Part shown: positions 7,657-16,226 of the stretch, in pieces
Numbering within the stretch: position 1 is the stretch's first letter
How the letters are laid out: each line of letters begins with the position of its first letter
NCBI GenBank assembly: GCA_016210495.1
Contig: JACQUC010000011.1
Span: 1-49,496 of the forward strand
Reading direction: 5' to 3'
DNA from: Chloroflexota bacterium
GTDB taxonomy: Bacteria > Chloroflexota > FW602-bin22 > JACPRP01
Length of the DNA stretch: 49,496 nt
Position numbers and translations under genes: made by a program
Notes under the pieces: generated by a model
Seen by the model: the letters and a program-made list of their open reading frames with translations, nothing else
What the model was told of the DNA's origin: nothing
Databases searched by the model: none

Positions 7657-9597
7657 CTACAGCGCTCTGCCGACAAAGTACCCCTCTCTTATCGCTTCCG
7701 GGATCTTGCGGGGTGCAACGCAGTCGCCAACCGCGTGCAGCTCTTTGACCTTGCCCTTCAATGCCTTATACAAATCGTCGCAGGCCCTGCTGCCCGTGGC
7801 CATGACGACGGCATCGACATCCGGTATCTGTCTTTCCTCGCCCGTGTAGACGTGTCCGACGACCAGGGTGTTGCCCTCGACCCGCCTGATTCTCGTCAGC
7901 GGGCTGAGCTGGACGCCTGCGCGGGCAAAACGCTGGTAGAGGCCGGACAGGCTCTCGGCGGGTATGTCGGTGCCGACGAAATAGAGGTGGCTCATCACCA
8001 CTACCTGCTTGCCCCTGGCCGCCAGGAACTCGGCGGCGCTAGCCATCTGCCAGAAAGCCTCGCCGCCGTCGACGACGACCACTTTGTCGCCGACGTCGAA
8101 CTTGTCCTCGAGGATGTCCCATACGCTGGCGACGCGAGGGCCGCCGTCAGCCTCCAGAGTGGCGGCGAAGGGGACCGATCCCGTCGCGACAACCACCGCG
8201 TCCGGCTGCTCGTCCAGGACGGTTCCCAGATCGGCTTCTCGGCACAGATTGACCTTAACACCCAGCTTCGCCATTTGGCCAGAGAGGTATCGGACCACGC
8301 CGCCGATTTCCTCGCGGCCGGGAGCCAGGGCGGCGATGTTAACCTGGCCACCCAACTGGGTGTTCTTCTCGTACAGTGTGACCGCGTGCCCGCGCAGGGC
8401 AGCCACGCGGGCGGCCTCCATGCCACCGGGTCCGCCGCCGATGACCACGACTTTCTTCTTGATCGCTGCCGGCTTGATAGTGCCGATCCCGAGCTCGGCT
8501 TCCTTGCCGACGGCTGGGTTTTGAGTGCAGCCCAGGAGCCCGCCCTTGGCTGTTCTACGGCACTCCTGCAGGCAGGCGATGCAGGCGCGGATGTCATCCA
8601 GTCGACCCTGTTTGGCTTTGTTCGGCAGTTCGGGATCGCAAATGAGGGCGCGAGCCATACCGATGAGGTCGGCGTGGCCATCGGCCAGAATCTTCTCCGC
8701 CAGCAGCGGATCGTTGATGCGCTGGGAGGCGATGACGGGAAGGTCGACGACCTCTCTGATGCGCGCGGCCATAAAGACGAGGGGCGCCACGGGAGCGCTC
8801 ATATCCAAAATATAGCGCTTGGCGCCGGCGAACGACACGGAGATGTAGTCGATCTTGCGGGTAGCCTCCAAAATCCTGGCTATCTCGCTCATTTCTTCCA
8901 TGTCCAGCCCCCCTGGCTGGAGCTCGTCGGCGCTGATCCTGATGCCGAGGACAAAGGAGGGGGCGACGCTGGCTCGGATAGCGTCGATTACTTCGAGGAC
9001 CAGCCGCGTGCGATTTTCGAGCGAGCCGCCATAGCTATCGGTGCGATGATTACTCCACGGGGACATCGCCTGCTGAAGCAGATAGCCGTGGCCGCCGTGC
9101 AGCTCGACGCCGTCGAAAGCGGCGGCCTCCATATTCGCCGCCGACTGGGCAAAGTAATCTACAGTCTCCCTAATCTCGTCCAGGTCCATCTCGTGGGGCA
9201 TCTCGCGATAGGCCGGGCAAGGGATTGCCGACATCGCCCACAGAGCGCGGTCCCCGAAGAAACTGGTAGCCTGGCGCCCTGAGTGCGAGATCTGCGCGAT
9301 GGCCCTGGCGCCGTAACGGTGCGCGGCATCGGCAACGGCCCGGAACTCGGGGACATAGTCGCTGCGGTAGGCGGCAAAGCGGCCAAAGCCGGCGCAAGAA
9401 GGGTGCGGATCGAACCCGGCGACGATGACCATTCCGGCGCCGCCCTTGGCGCGCTCGGCGACGTAGCTGACTTGCGTTGGCGTGACGCGCCCGTCCTGGC
9501 CGAAGCCGGTGGTGGTGGGCAAGCAGACCAGCCTGTTGGGCACCTCCATGGACCCGACTTGCAGCGGCGTGAACAGGTATTTGAATTGTTCGCTCAT
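7657..9597 (-). CDS. NADH:flavin oxidoreductase, 2,4-dienoyl-CoA reductase type
   Basis: 646 residues from ATG 9597 (behind GAAGGGA). It has three parts: an FMN-binding TIM barrel of Old Yellow Enzyme type (HGGHGYLLQQAMSPWSNHRTD near residue 180), a 4Fe-4S site (CIACLQECRR...GCTQNPAVG), and an FAD/NADH-binding half (VVVIGGGPGGMEAARVAALRG). Relatives are FadH, trimethylamine dehydrogenase and enoate reductases. Its place at the head of an etfA-oxidoreductase operon supports a role in reducing unsaturated acyl-CoA or another enone, or in feeding Etf, but the substrate is not readable. An in-frame ATG near 9753 would overlap the -35 box, so the shorter start is preferred. Confidence 0.85.
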   Translation of the reverse strand: MSEQFKYLFTPLQVGSMEVPNRLVCLPTTTGFGQDGRVTPTQVSYVAERAKGGAGMVIVAGFDPHPSCAGFGRFAAYRSDYVPEFRAVADAAHRYGARAIAQISHSGRQATSFFGDRALWAMSAIPCPAYREMPHEMDLDEIRETVDYFAQSAANMEAAAFDGVELHGGHGYLLQQAMSPWSNHRTDSYGGSLENRTRLVLEVIDAIRASVAPSFVLGIRISADELQPGGLDMEEMSEIARILEATRKIDYISVSFAGAKRYILDMSAPVAPLVFMAARIREVVDLPVIASQRINDPLLAEKILADGHADLIGMARALICDPELPNKAKQGRLDDIRACIACLQECRRTAKGGLLGCTQNPAVGKEAELGIGTIKPAAIKKKVVVIGGGPGGMEAARVAALRGHAVTLYEKNTQLGGQVNIAALAPGREEIGGVVRYLSGQMAKLGVKVNLCREADLGTVLDEQPDAVVVATGSVPFAATLEADGGPRVASVWDILEDKFDVGDKVVVVDGGEAFWQMASAAEFLAARGKQVVVMSHLYFVGTDIPAESLSGLYQRFARAGVQLSPLTRIRRVEGNTLVVGHVYTGEERQIPDVDAVVMATGSRACDDLYKALKGKVKELHAVGDCVAPRKIPEAIREGYFVGRAL

Positions 9598-9724
9598 CTC
9601 GCATTCCCTTCGCGCTGGATAATGGCGTAGCCAGTAACTGGTCTGCGGTTTTCGACGACAACGGAGCCGGCCCCAGAGGCATGGGAAAGCGGTCAAACCC
9701 TGCCGTGCATTCAGACGTAACAAA

Positions 9725-9753
9725 ATCTTAGCACAGGGATGGGGGAGTGTCAA
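9725..9753 (-). promoter_or_regulatory. Near-consensus sigma-70-type promoter for the etf operon
   Basis: On the minus strand TTGACA (9753-9748), a 17-base spacer and TAAGAT (9730-9725). Predicted start of transcription is near 9718, giving a leader of about 120 bases before ATG 9597. It is among the clearest promoters in the window. Confidence 0.75.
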
Positions 9754-9828
9754 CGATTGGGATCTGAGAGGGTGCGGTTCAAGTTTCTGCGCCAGGCGGG
9801 CGTTCGTATAGGCAAGAAGACTGGCGAC

Positions 9829-9972
9829 AGCGAATAGACAGCGAATAAGCGAATGATTGGACGGCTTGTTATCGTTGCCGGCAGTTCTTGCTCCAGAACA
9901 GGATTGAGTGCAGAGCCCAAATTGCCCCCCCTCACCTTGGCGGCTGGCCGCGAGCGTCGCTGTCTATTCGCT
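9829..9972. repeat. 144-bp inverted-repeat element, 16-bp perfect arms
   Basis: AGCGAATAGACAGCGA at 9829-9844 is exactly repeated in reverse complement at 9957-9972. Flanking bases GGCG(A/C)C also match, so the arms extend to about 22 bases imperfectly. There is no gene inside. It could be a miniature mobile element or a structured transcript. Confidence 0.7.
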
Positions 9973-10513
9973 GGCGCCTCTCTCCGCCTGCTCTCTTGCC
10001 GCGGAAACGTGTCCCGCACCCGATCTGAGATCCGTGCGTAACTGTAGACGAGCCTGACGGCGATTGCTAGCCGGCATGGATATGTGCGAATGCATGGGAA
10101 CAAGCGGGTTTTGTAAAGTTGGGTCGACAGGCGAAGTGCAGACGTGATGAAGTAGCGGCGCGTCTTTGGGGAGATGCGTGGCAGGGTGGGGAGACGCGCC
10201 CCGTGACCTGCCCCCCAGGCGGGTTTCCCCAGCACGCCGCAACCACCCCACCAAAAACCCGCCGCTACACCCGCCCCAACCCTTAGCAGCCTTGCTTGGA
10301 ACAGGCCGATAGAGCACGTGGAGTTATACACGTATCTCAGTTGGGATGCTACTTCATCAGCATCAAATTAGCGCAAGTGACGCAGCCGTCGCCCACCCTA
10401 TGATTTCGGCCAAATCACGCAAGAAAGCAGTGGCGCGGTTTGACGAGGATCATTCCCTCCAAATCGCAACTGCCTTGAAGGCGGCCTGTATATTTGACTT
10501 GCCATCGAGGTTG
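9973..10513. other. Non-coding stretch, nothing recognised
   Basis: About 540 bases with no convincing reading frame on either strand. A C-rich patch (about 10200-10280) precedes the 3' end of the lipoprotein gene. The open frame running through 10346-10807 is antisense to that gene and shows no protein-like features. Confidence 0.5.
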
Positions 10514-10951
10514 TTACTGATTCTTTGCGGCCGGACCGCTCATGATCTCTACGTTTACCTCGTCGCCTTTCTGCGAGACCGTGATGTTTGTGGCATCGTC
10601 ACCTTTCTTGTACATCAGTATGTTCTGGCCGGCGGCCTTAAGAAATCCCGCTTCAGTCCACCCTTGGCCAGTCATACTCTTCCTGTAGAAATCCAACACG
10701 GTCTCGACGTTGCCTCTCCCCTTCCAGGACCCCATGGCAATCCCGCCAGAACTGCTGCTGACGCCGGATTCAAATTGGAACCCGTCGGGCGGAGCGAATT
10801 TCCTTAATTCCTCAGGCACCCGCGAGCCAATCGTTACTTGCTCACCTCCCTTGGTCTTTATTGTGGTCGAATCGCGATTTTCGTCAGCCGTTTTGCACCC
10901 TACAGCCAGTGAAGCAAGCACTACCAAGATCACCGTGAAGTTTCGCAGCAT
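10514..10951 (-). CDS. Small predicted lipoprotein of unknown function
   Basis: 145 residues from ATG 10951, nine bases after a perfect AGGAGG. A short hydrophobic signal ends in the lipobox LAVGC, so Cys19 would be lipidated. The rest is a single small domain with LRKFAPPDGFQFESG, GNVETVLDFYRKSMTGQGWTE and an end rich in beta strands. The FYRKSM-GW pattern is common in short bacterial lipoproteins of unassigned role. It has no operon partner: the etf operon lies beyond a 760-base gap downstream and a transposase relic upstream. Confidence 0.8.
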   Translation of the reverse strand: MLRNFTVILVVLASLAVGCKTADENRDSTTIKTKGGEQVTIGSRVPEELRKFAPPDGFQFESGVSSSSGGIAMGSWKGRGNVETVLDFYRKSMTGQGWTEAGFLKAAGQNILMYKKGDDATNITVSQKGDEVNVEIMSGPAAKNQ

Positions 10952-11004
10952 GAAGTCGAACCTCCTGATTCTCAAGCTTTGCGCAACTACTCGGCCCTGC
11001 GTGT

Positions 11005-11148
11005 CTACGCCGTGGCTGGCGCGAATGGGGCACCGCCGACGGCTTGGCGTAGCGCGGCGATGATTGTCATACGCTGCTTGCGCAGCGTCAGGACGTAGCC
11101 CCGAATCCGGCAGAAGCGCTCCGCCCCACTCCTCGTGCGAAAGAGCCA
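11005..11148 (-). pseudogene. C-terminal relic of an IS66-type transposase
   Basis: The last 47 or so codons of a minus-strand frame read FRTRSGAERFCRIRGYVLTL, then RKQRMTIIAALRQAV, and end at a TAG. That resembles the C-terminal tail of IS66-family transposases (pattern ISG-FR-G-FCRIRGY-STLRKQG) as I remember it. Upstream of about 11150 the similarity ends and no DDE domain is present. This is a remnant, not a working element. Confidence 0.5.
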
Positions 11149-11374
11149 GAGACCCTCTGCCGAAACTCGATCATAGCCAGTCCGCCCACCGAACCGAAGG
11201 AAGCAGGTGACAGGGATAGCCCAAGCCATGTTAGCACACGAGCACGAGCCAGTCAAACCGACCACAACCGCTACAGGCCGAAGATGGCCCTGCAACGGGG
11301 TGTTGGAGAGGTTACCCGGGACAAGAATGCTGTTCTTGTCCAAGTTCAAATGACAGCTTGTCACTGTCATGCCC

Positions 11375-11447
11375 CTGACAGCGATATGAAAGCGCAAACC
11401 AACGACAAGGTTACCGAACTCAGCGCAACCGCGACATTTTTTGAGTG
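11375..11447. repeat. Dispersed ~70-bp repeat, copy 1
   Basis: Contains CTGACAGCGATA, GCAAACCAACGAC and CTCAGCGCAACCGCGA in fixed order. The same series occurs at 28178-28252 and in both arms of 18491-18681. It ends 10 bases before the -35 box of the next gene. Confidence 0.7.
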
Positions 11448-11457
11448 TATTGTGAGC

Positions 11458-11486
11458 TTGACCGGACGGGGAACGGCGCTTATGAT
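11458..11486 (+). promoter_or_regulatory. Sigma-70-type promoter for the SBP/UbiD genes
   Basis: TTGACC (11458-11463), a 17-base spacer, TATGAT (11481-11486). Each hexamer matches consensus at five of six positions. Predicted start near 11493 gives a leader of about 50 bases. Confidence 0.75.
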
Positions 11487-11543
11487 CTTCCGAGCGCTGG
11501 CAGTGTGCCCGCCGCCCAAAGAAATACCTTAGAGGAGGGACCC

Positions 11544-12713
11544 ATGAAGCTCAAGGCGAAGCTAGGCGTATTTCCCGTCATGCTGGCTCTTGTCTTGGTG
11601 GCCTGTGCGACCCCGGCACCCATGCCTACACCGGTACCCACGGCGAAACCGGCGGCACCGACCGCTGCCCCGCCAGCGGCGGCGCCGAAGCCGGCTGCAG
11701 CCACCCCCGTCGCCAAGCCGACGACGCCACCGGCGACGCCCAAGCCAGCCGCGGAGAAGCCGCTGGCACCACCTGTGAAGGTGAAGCTGGCCGTGTCAAA
11801 ACAGGCGACCGAGGCCGCGCTCTTTATCGCGCTGGAGAAGGGGTATTTCAAAGATGAAGGCCTCGATGTCGAGTTGGTGAACTTCGCCGGTGGCGCCCAA
11901 ATGATACCGGCGCTGGCAATAGGCGAGGTCCACGTGGGCAGCGGCTCCTCGAGCGCCGGCTTCATCAACGCCATTCAACGTGAACTGAACTTTAAGATAG
12001 TCGCTGATCGTGGACACTCGGCCAAGGGGATGGGAGTATCAGGTCTGGGGGTGCGCAAGGACCTGGTCGACAGCGGGGCCTACAAGGGCTTTGCCGACCT
12101 GAAAGGAAAGACGATCGCCTCGAACGCGACCGCTTCCTCCGGCGAGTTCCTGGCGGCAGAGGCCCTTAGGAAGGGTGGCCTCAAGGAAGAAGACGCCAAG
12201 TACATAGCTATGCCGTTCCCGGACTTGCTTGCGGCTTTCTCCAACAAAGCCATAGACGCGGCCGTTTTCGGCGAACCGCTGCATACGCAGGCCATCGACA
12301 GAGGTCTGGTCGTCAGAGTCAATACGACTGACCAGATCTACCTGGACTACCAGATGTCACTCCTAATATATTCGCCGAAGCTCATGACGGAAATGCCTGA
12401 AGCCGCCAAGCGCTTTGCCGTGGCGTATCTGAAAGGCATCCGGACCTACAAGGATGCTTTCGAGAAGAACAAGGGAAAAAGCGACGTGGTGTCTGTCATT
12501 ACTAAGAATACCCCCGTTACCGATCCCGCGTTGGTAAGCCGGATCTTGCCAACAGGGTTCGACGCGGACGGCCGCGTGAACATCAAGAGCCTCCAGGATG
12601 AGCAGGACTGGTACCTGAAGAGGGGCTACATCAAGGACAAGATAGACTATAATAAGGTCGTGGATTACCAGTTCATGAACTACGCGGTAGATCGATTGGG
12701 TGCCTACAAGTAA
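11544..12713 (+). CDS. NMT1/THI5-like substrate-binding lipoprotein
   Basis: 389 residues from ATG 11544 behind AGGAGGGA. A signal peptide ends in LVLVAC (lipid Cys21), followed by a linker of about 55 residues rich in Ala, Pro, Thr and Lys that tethers the domain to the membrane. The body (VKLAVSKQATEAALFIALEK, GYFKDEGLDVELVNFAGG, DLKGKTIASNATASSGEFLA) is the two-lobed NMT1/SsuA-type fold that captures small organic molecules for ABC transporters. No permease or ATPase gene lies in the window. Its position directly before a UbiD-type decarboxylase suggests that its ligand is the decarboxylase substrate. Confidence 0.85.
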   Translation: MKLKAKLGVFPVMLALVLVACATPAPMPTPVPTAKPAAPTAAPPAAAPKPAAATPVAKPTTPPATPKPAAEKPLAPPVKVKLAVSKQATEAALFIALEKGYFKDEGLDVELVNFAGGAQMIPALAIGEVHVGSGSSSAGFINAIQRELNFKIVADRGHSAKGMGVSGLGVRKDLVDSGAYKGFADLKGKTIASNATASSGEFLAAEALRKGGLKEEDAKYIAMPFPDLLAAFSNKAIDAAVFGEPLHTQAIDRGLVVRVNTTDQIYLDYQMSLLIYSPKLMTEMPEAAKRFAVAYLKGIRTYKDAFEKNKGKSDVVSVITKNTPVTDPALVSRILPTGFDADGRVNIKSLQDEQDWYLKRGYIKDKIDYNKVVDYQFMNYAVDRLGAYK

Positions 12714-12731
12714 GTAGGATAGGAGGGCATA

Positions 12732-14162
12732 GTGTCGTACAATGACTTGCGTGAATGGTTGGCCAGGGTGGACGAGTTCGGCGAGCTGAGGCACGTGGAC
12801 GGGATGGAGCTCGGACTGGATATTGGCACCCTCTACGAGCTGTCCTGGGAGAAGAAGAGCCTCCCGACTATCGTGTTCGACAAGATCAAGGGGTTCCCCG
12901 CCGGTTACAGAATAGTCACCACCGCGCAATCGCCGCGCGTAACAGGGCTCACACTTGGTCTGCCGTATGGGGACAACGTGATGAAGCTGACCCAGGGGAT
13001 GCGCGAGAAGCTGCGCGCGGACAAACGCGTCGCGCCGAAGCTTGTAGAGACAGGCCCCATACTCGAGAACGTTCACCTTGGGGACGACGTAAATCTACAC
13101 GAATTTCCGGTTCCGACCTGGCACGAGCTGGACGGCGGGCCTTACATCGGCACCGGATGCGCGGTCATCACACGCGATCCTGACGAGGGCTGGGTGAACC
13201 TGGGCACCTACCGGGTTCAGCTTCACGACAAGAACACGCTCGGATTTTACATCTCTCCTGGGAAGCACGGGCGGATCCACCGCGAAAAGTACTACGCCCG
13301 AGGTGAGCCGTGTCCGGTGGCGATCTCTTTTGGCCAGGATCCGTTGCTGTTCACTGTGGCCAGCGCCCAGGTGCCATGGGGCGTCAGCGAGTACGAAATA
13401 GCCGGCGGCTTTACCGGCGAGCCGGTGGAGGTCGTGCGGGGACCGGTTACGGGCCTGCCGATACCGGCAAATGCCGAAATAGTTATCGAGGGGGAATCAT
13501 ACCCCAGCGAGACGCGGATGGAAGGACCATTTGGAGAATTCACGGGCTACTACGGTAGTGGTGAGCGAGAGGAGCCGCTGATCCGCGTAAAGTCGGTCCT
13601 GCACCGCAACGAGCCGATACTGTTCGGCGTTCCCCCGATGAAGCCCGGCGGAGCAGCCGGCGCATCCCAGCAGGTCATTTGCGCGGCGGTGGTGTGGAAT
13701 GGCCTGGAGCGAACGGGGGTCCCCGGCATTATGGGGGTTTGCGTCTACCAGGCGTGGTTTATGATGGTCGTGTCCATGCGCCAGCAATACCCTGGTCACT
13801 CGAAGCAGGTTGCGGCGCTCGCAGGACAGTTGCCTGGGGCCGCCTACTGCGGCAGGTGGGTCGTCGTGGTGGACGAGGACATCGATCCGACGAATTTCAG
13901 CGACGTGATGTGGGCGCTCTCCAGCAGATGCGACCCCGCCATTTCGTTGGACATCCTGCATCGAACGTGGAGCTCTCCGCTGGACCCGATGTCCAACAGT
14001 GGCTTGCTGGAGGGCGGCCCGCGCGTGTTCAACTCACGTGTCATCGTGGACTGCTGTATCCCCTACGAGCTGAAGACCAGGAAGCTGTTCCCCGCCGTGG
14101 TTGGGGCCAGTCGGGAGGACAAAGCCCGGGTCGACGCCGCGTGGGGCGCGCTGATTGAGTGA
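12732..14162 (+). CDS. UbiD-family prenylated-FMN-dependent decarboxylase
   Basis: 476 residues, GTG start behind AGGAGG, 18 bases after the lipoprotein gene. The UbiD hallmarks are visible: NLGTYRVQLHDKNTLGFYIS with GKHGRIHREKY (cofactor and metal region), and EGPFGEFTGYYG with the catalytic glutamate. Family members reversibly decarboxylate aromatic, heteroaromatic or alpha,beta-unsaturated acids using prenylated FMN made by UbiX, which is not in this window. The flanking binding proteins and cupin suggest a dedicated uptake and catabolic unit for an aromatic or vinylogous acid. A ubiquinone role is unlikely in that company. Confidence 0.88.
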   Translation: MSYNDLREWLARVDEFGELRHVDGMELGLDIGTLYELSWEKKSLPTIVFDKIKGFPAGYRIVTTAQSPRVTGLTLGLPYGDNVMKLTQGMREKLRADKRVAPKLVETGPILENVHLGDDVNLHEFPVPTWHELDGGPYIGTGCAVITRDPDEGWVNLGTYRVQLHDKNTLGFYISPGKHGRIHREKYYARGEPCPVAISFGQDPLLFTVASAQVPWGVSEYEIAGGFTGEPVEVVRGPVTGLPIPANAEIVIEGESYPSETRMEGPFGEFTGYYGSGEREEPLIRVKSVLHRNEPILFGVPPMKPGGAAGASQQVICAAVVWNGLERTGVPGIMGVCVYQAWFMMVVSMRQQYPGHSKQVAALAGQLPGAAYCGRWVVVVDEDIDPTNFSDVMWALSSRCDPAISLDILHRTWSSPLDPMSNSGLLEGGPRVFNSRVIVDCCIPYELKTRKLFPAVVGASREDKARVDAAWGALIE

Positions 14163-14190
14163 TAAAAAAGCTGTAAGAAGCAAGAGGAGG

Positions 14191-14230
14191 ACCCTTCCCC
14201 TAACCCTCTCCCAGGAGGAGAGGGAATTGG
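14191..14230. repeat. Dispersed CCCTAACCCTCTCCC hairpin repeat
   Basis: CCTAACCCTCTCCC followed by GGAGAGGG. Same family as 24321-24355, 41023-41099 and 48048-48085. Confidence 0.7.
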
Positions 14231-14271
14231 CCCTTCGAACCAGCTATGCCTCGGAGATTGGTGAGAATAGA

Positions 14272-14294
14272 GGGCGCGGAGACCGCGCCCCTAC
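14272..14294. repeat. Dispersed palindrome ending in CTAC
   Basis: GGGCGCGG, AGA loop, CCGCGCCC, CTAC. Identical to the copy at 24563-24585. Confidence 0.8.
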
Positions 14295-14390
14295 GCGAGC
14301 GGCCAGCAGCGCTAAAGCCCAGGGAGCAAGTGGGTTTCGGCGCGCGCAGGATGCCATGTCGCTTTGGGAGATGGTATGGAGGAGGATGAT

Positions 14391-15512
14391 GTGCTTTCTG
14401 GCTTGAGGCGGATATTGCCCGTTTTGGCGCTGATGTTCTTTGCATTCGGTTGTGCGTCTGCACCAGTGCCCACGCCCACGCCATCCGCGAAACCGGCTGC
14501 GCCCGCAGCCGCGCCAACGGCCGTTCCCAAGACCAGCGCGCCGACGGTCGTCGCCACGCCGACCGCAGCCGCTCAGGCTGCGCCTAAGACGTTGACCAAG
14601 CTGAAGATCGTGTATCCAGCCCTGGCCGGGAACCAGGTGCCGACGTGGATAGCGAAAGACGAGAGGGTTTTCGAGAAATACGGTCTCGACGTGGACTTGA
14701 GCTACGTGGCCAGCTCCACGACGGCCATGCAGTCCATGCTCGGTGGCGAGATCTCGGTGATCTCCGGTGTCAGCGGGGGCCAGGTGATCGCCGCCGCCCT
14801 GGGTGGGTCCGACGCCGTCATTATCGGGAGCCTGTCAAATACTGTGGTAATGTATTTGATGGCCGCGCCAAGCATTCAGAGGCCTGAGGATCTCAAGGGG
14901 AAGGCTGTCGGCATCACCAGATTCGGCTCCATCACTGACTTTGCCGCTCGCTACGCGTTGAACAAGATGGGCCTTGACCCGGAAAAGGACGTCACAATCG
15001 TGCAAGTAGGAGGAGTGCCGGAGATACTGGGCGCGATGCAAAGCGGCGCCATTGCCGCGGGCTCTCTGTCGTCGCCAACGGACCTGAAGGCGCGCGAGGC
15101 CGGCTTCAAGGAGATGATGGACATCGGGGCTGCCGGGCTGCCCTACCCGAACACGCAGGTGGCCTCGACGCGGCGATACGTCGCCGCCAACGGCCCCACG
15201 GTGCTGAACGTAATGCGGGCTTTGGTTGAGGCAACGTACCTGTTCAAGACGAACCGAAGCATGAGCTTATCGGTGATCGGCAAGTATACCAAGACGGACG
15301 ATCGGAAAATGCTCGAGAGCACGTACGACGCGTACGTAGGCAAAGTGGAGAAGATCCCATACGCGACCAAGGAGGCAATACAGGCCGGGATCGACGAGGT
15401 AGCGCAAACGAATCCGAAGGCGAAGGGCTCTGATCCCAACTCGTTTGTGGACATGCAGTTTGTAAAGCAGCTCGAGGATAGCGGCTTCATCAAACAGCTA
15501 TACAAGGAGTAA
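14391..15512 (+). CDS. Second NMT1/THI5-like substrate-binding lipoprotein
   Basis: 373 residues if read from GTG 14391, which sits five bases after GGAGGAGG; ATG 14376 and TTG 14364 are in-frame alternatives. The signal peptide ends in FFAFGC, followed by a Pro/Ala/Thr-rich linker. The binding domain includes KIVYPALAGNQVPTWIAKDE, LKGKAVGITRFGSITDFAAR and the ending FVKQLEDSGFIKQLYKE. The C-terminus closely matches the orphan fragment at about 24952-25227. It is probably a paralog or alternative-substrate receptor for the same missing ABC transporter. The 228-base gap from the UbiD gene is filled with dispersed repeats. Confidence 0.85.
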   Translation: MLSGLRRILPVLALMFFAFGCASAPVPTPTPSAKPAAPAAAPTAVPKTSAPTVVATPTAAAQAAPKTLTKLKIVYPALAGNQVPTWIAKDERVFEKYGLDVDLSYVASSTTAMQSMLGGEISVISGVSGGQVIAAALGGSDAVIIGSLSNTVVMYLMAAPSIQRPEDLKGKAVGITRFGSITDFAARYALNKMGLDPEKDVTIVQVGGVPEILGAMQSGAIAAGSLSSPTDLKAREAGFKEMMDIGAAGLPYPNTQVASTRRYVAANGPTVLNVMRALVEATYLFKTNRSMSLSVIGKYTKTDDRKMLESTYDAYVGKVEKIPYATKEAIQAGIDEVAQTNPKAKGSDPNSFVDMQFVKQLEDSGFIKQLYKE

Positions 15513-15521
15513 GAGGCCCGA

Positions 15522-16031
15522 ATGGCTGAGACGGAGCGGGTACGCACCCGAGAGCGCGAGCCGGCGGCGGTACGCACATACGACCGAATATTCAAGTACC
15601 TCGAGGACCTGCAGGATAGGGCCTTCACCGGGAAGATAGTGATCAAGGGAGACGAGCGGCCGTGGGAGCAGTCGCGGCACAGCCATTCGAAGTACTACCT
15701 CTGCCGCGAGGCCGATACCAACAGCGCGCTAAGGGACTGGACAGTCTTCATTCAAGATATCCGCACGCACTCGGGCAAGCACCGCCACCAGGGCGGGCTG
15801 ATCATCTACGTGCTCGAAGGCGAGGGCTATACCGAGGTCGACGACGAGAAGTTCGAGTGGGAAGCGGGAGACCTGCTGCTTCTACCCATCAAACCGCAAG
15901 GCATCGTGCACAGGCACTACAACAAGCGTATTGGCGAGAACTGCAAGTGGATGGCCTTTATCTATCGGCCATACGGCGATGAGATCGGCCTGCACCTGGA
16001 GCAGAAAGAGAACTCGCCGGATTTCAAATAG
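15522..16031 (+). CDS. Cupin-domain protein
   Basis: 169 residues, ATG nine bases after the previous stop. A single cupin barrel: motif 1 HSGKHRHQGGLIIYVLEGEG (about residues 85-104) with the HxH metal ligands, and motif 2 GDLLLLPIKPQGIVHRHYN with the later histidine. Such proteins bind Fe, Mn or Zn and act as dioxygenases, isomerases or sensors. The WEQSRHSHSKYYL stretch before the barrel adds more histidines. As the last gene of the binding-protein/UbiD unit it probably acts on the same compound, but the reaction cannot be predicted. Confidence 0.8.
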   Translation: MAETERVRTREREPAAVRTYDRIFKYLEDLQDRAFTGKIVIKGDERPWEQSRHSHSKYYLCREADTNSALRDWTVFIQDIRTHSGKHRHQGGLIIYVLEGEGYTEVDDEKFEWEAGDLLLLPIKPQGIVHRHYNKRIGENCKWMAFIYRPYGDEIGLHLEQKENSPDFK

Positions 16032-16036
16032 TGCGA

Positions 16037-16078
16037 GGATACAATAACCGCAAAGGTCGCTAAGAGCGCAAAGCCCCA
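16037..16078. repeat. Dispersed AACCGCAAAG..GCTAAGAGCGCAAAG repeat
   Basis: The word AACCGCAAAGGTCGCTAAG resembles tandem-word repeats common in environmental bacterial genomes. Only one copy is seen in this window. Confidence 0.4.
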
Positions 16079-16089
16079 CCGCCCCACCA

Positions 16090-16112
16090 GCAGGGGACAA
16101 GCCCCTGCACTA
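16090..16112. repeat. GCAGGGG palindrome ending in ACTAC
   Basis: GCAGGGG, ACAAG, CCCCTGC, ACTAC. An identical copy is at 47999-48021. Confidence 0.75.
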
Positions 16113-16197
16113 CGAGGGTGAGGAAAGGGCCTGCGCCCCTACATTTAACTGTGTCACCAGCCGATAATAGCGGCATTGGGCTTACCTTAAGGCGCGT

Positions 16198-16222
16198 GGG
16201 GCGCGATTAATCGCGCCCCTAC
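16198..16222. repeat. Perfect 22-bp palindrome at a gene 3' end
   Basis: GGGGCGCGATT and its complement, with no loop, then TAC. It lies five bases beyond the stop of the minus-strand hydroxyacid dehydrogenase, with the GTAGGGGC end facing the gene. It may protect or terminate the transcript. Confidence 0.8.
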
Positions 16223-16226
16223 CAGG

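Noticed and set aside
7396..9282. 628-codon open frame on the plus strand
   Set aside because: Runs opposite the flavin oxidoreductase and etfA, whose motifs are unmistakable; the plus-strand product is Asp/Val-rich low-information sequence.
10346..10807. 153-codon plus-strand frame
   Set aside because: Its second half is antisense to the lipoprotein gene, and there is no ribosome-binding site or recognisable domain.
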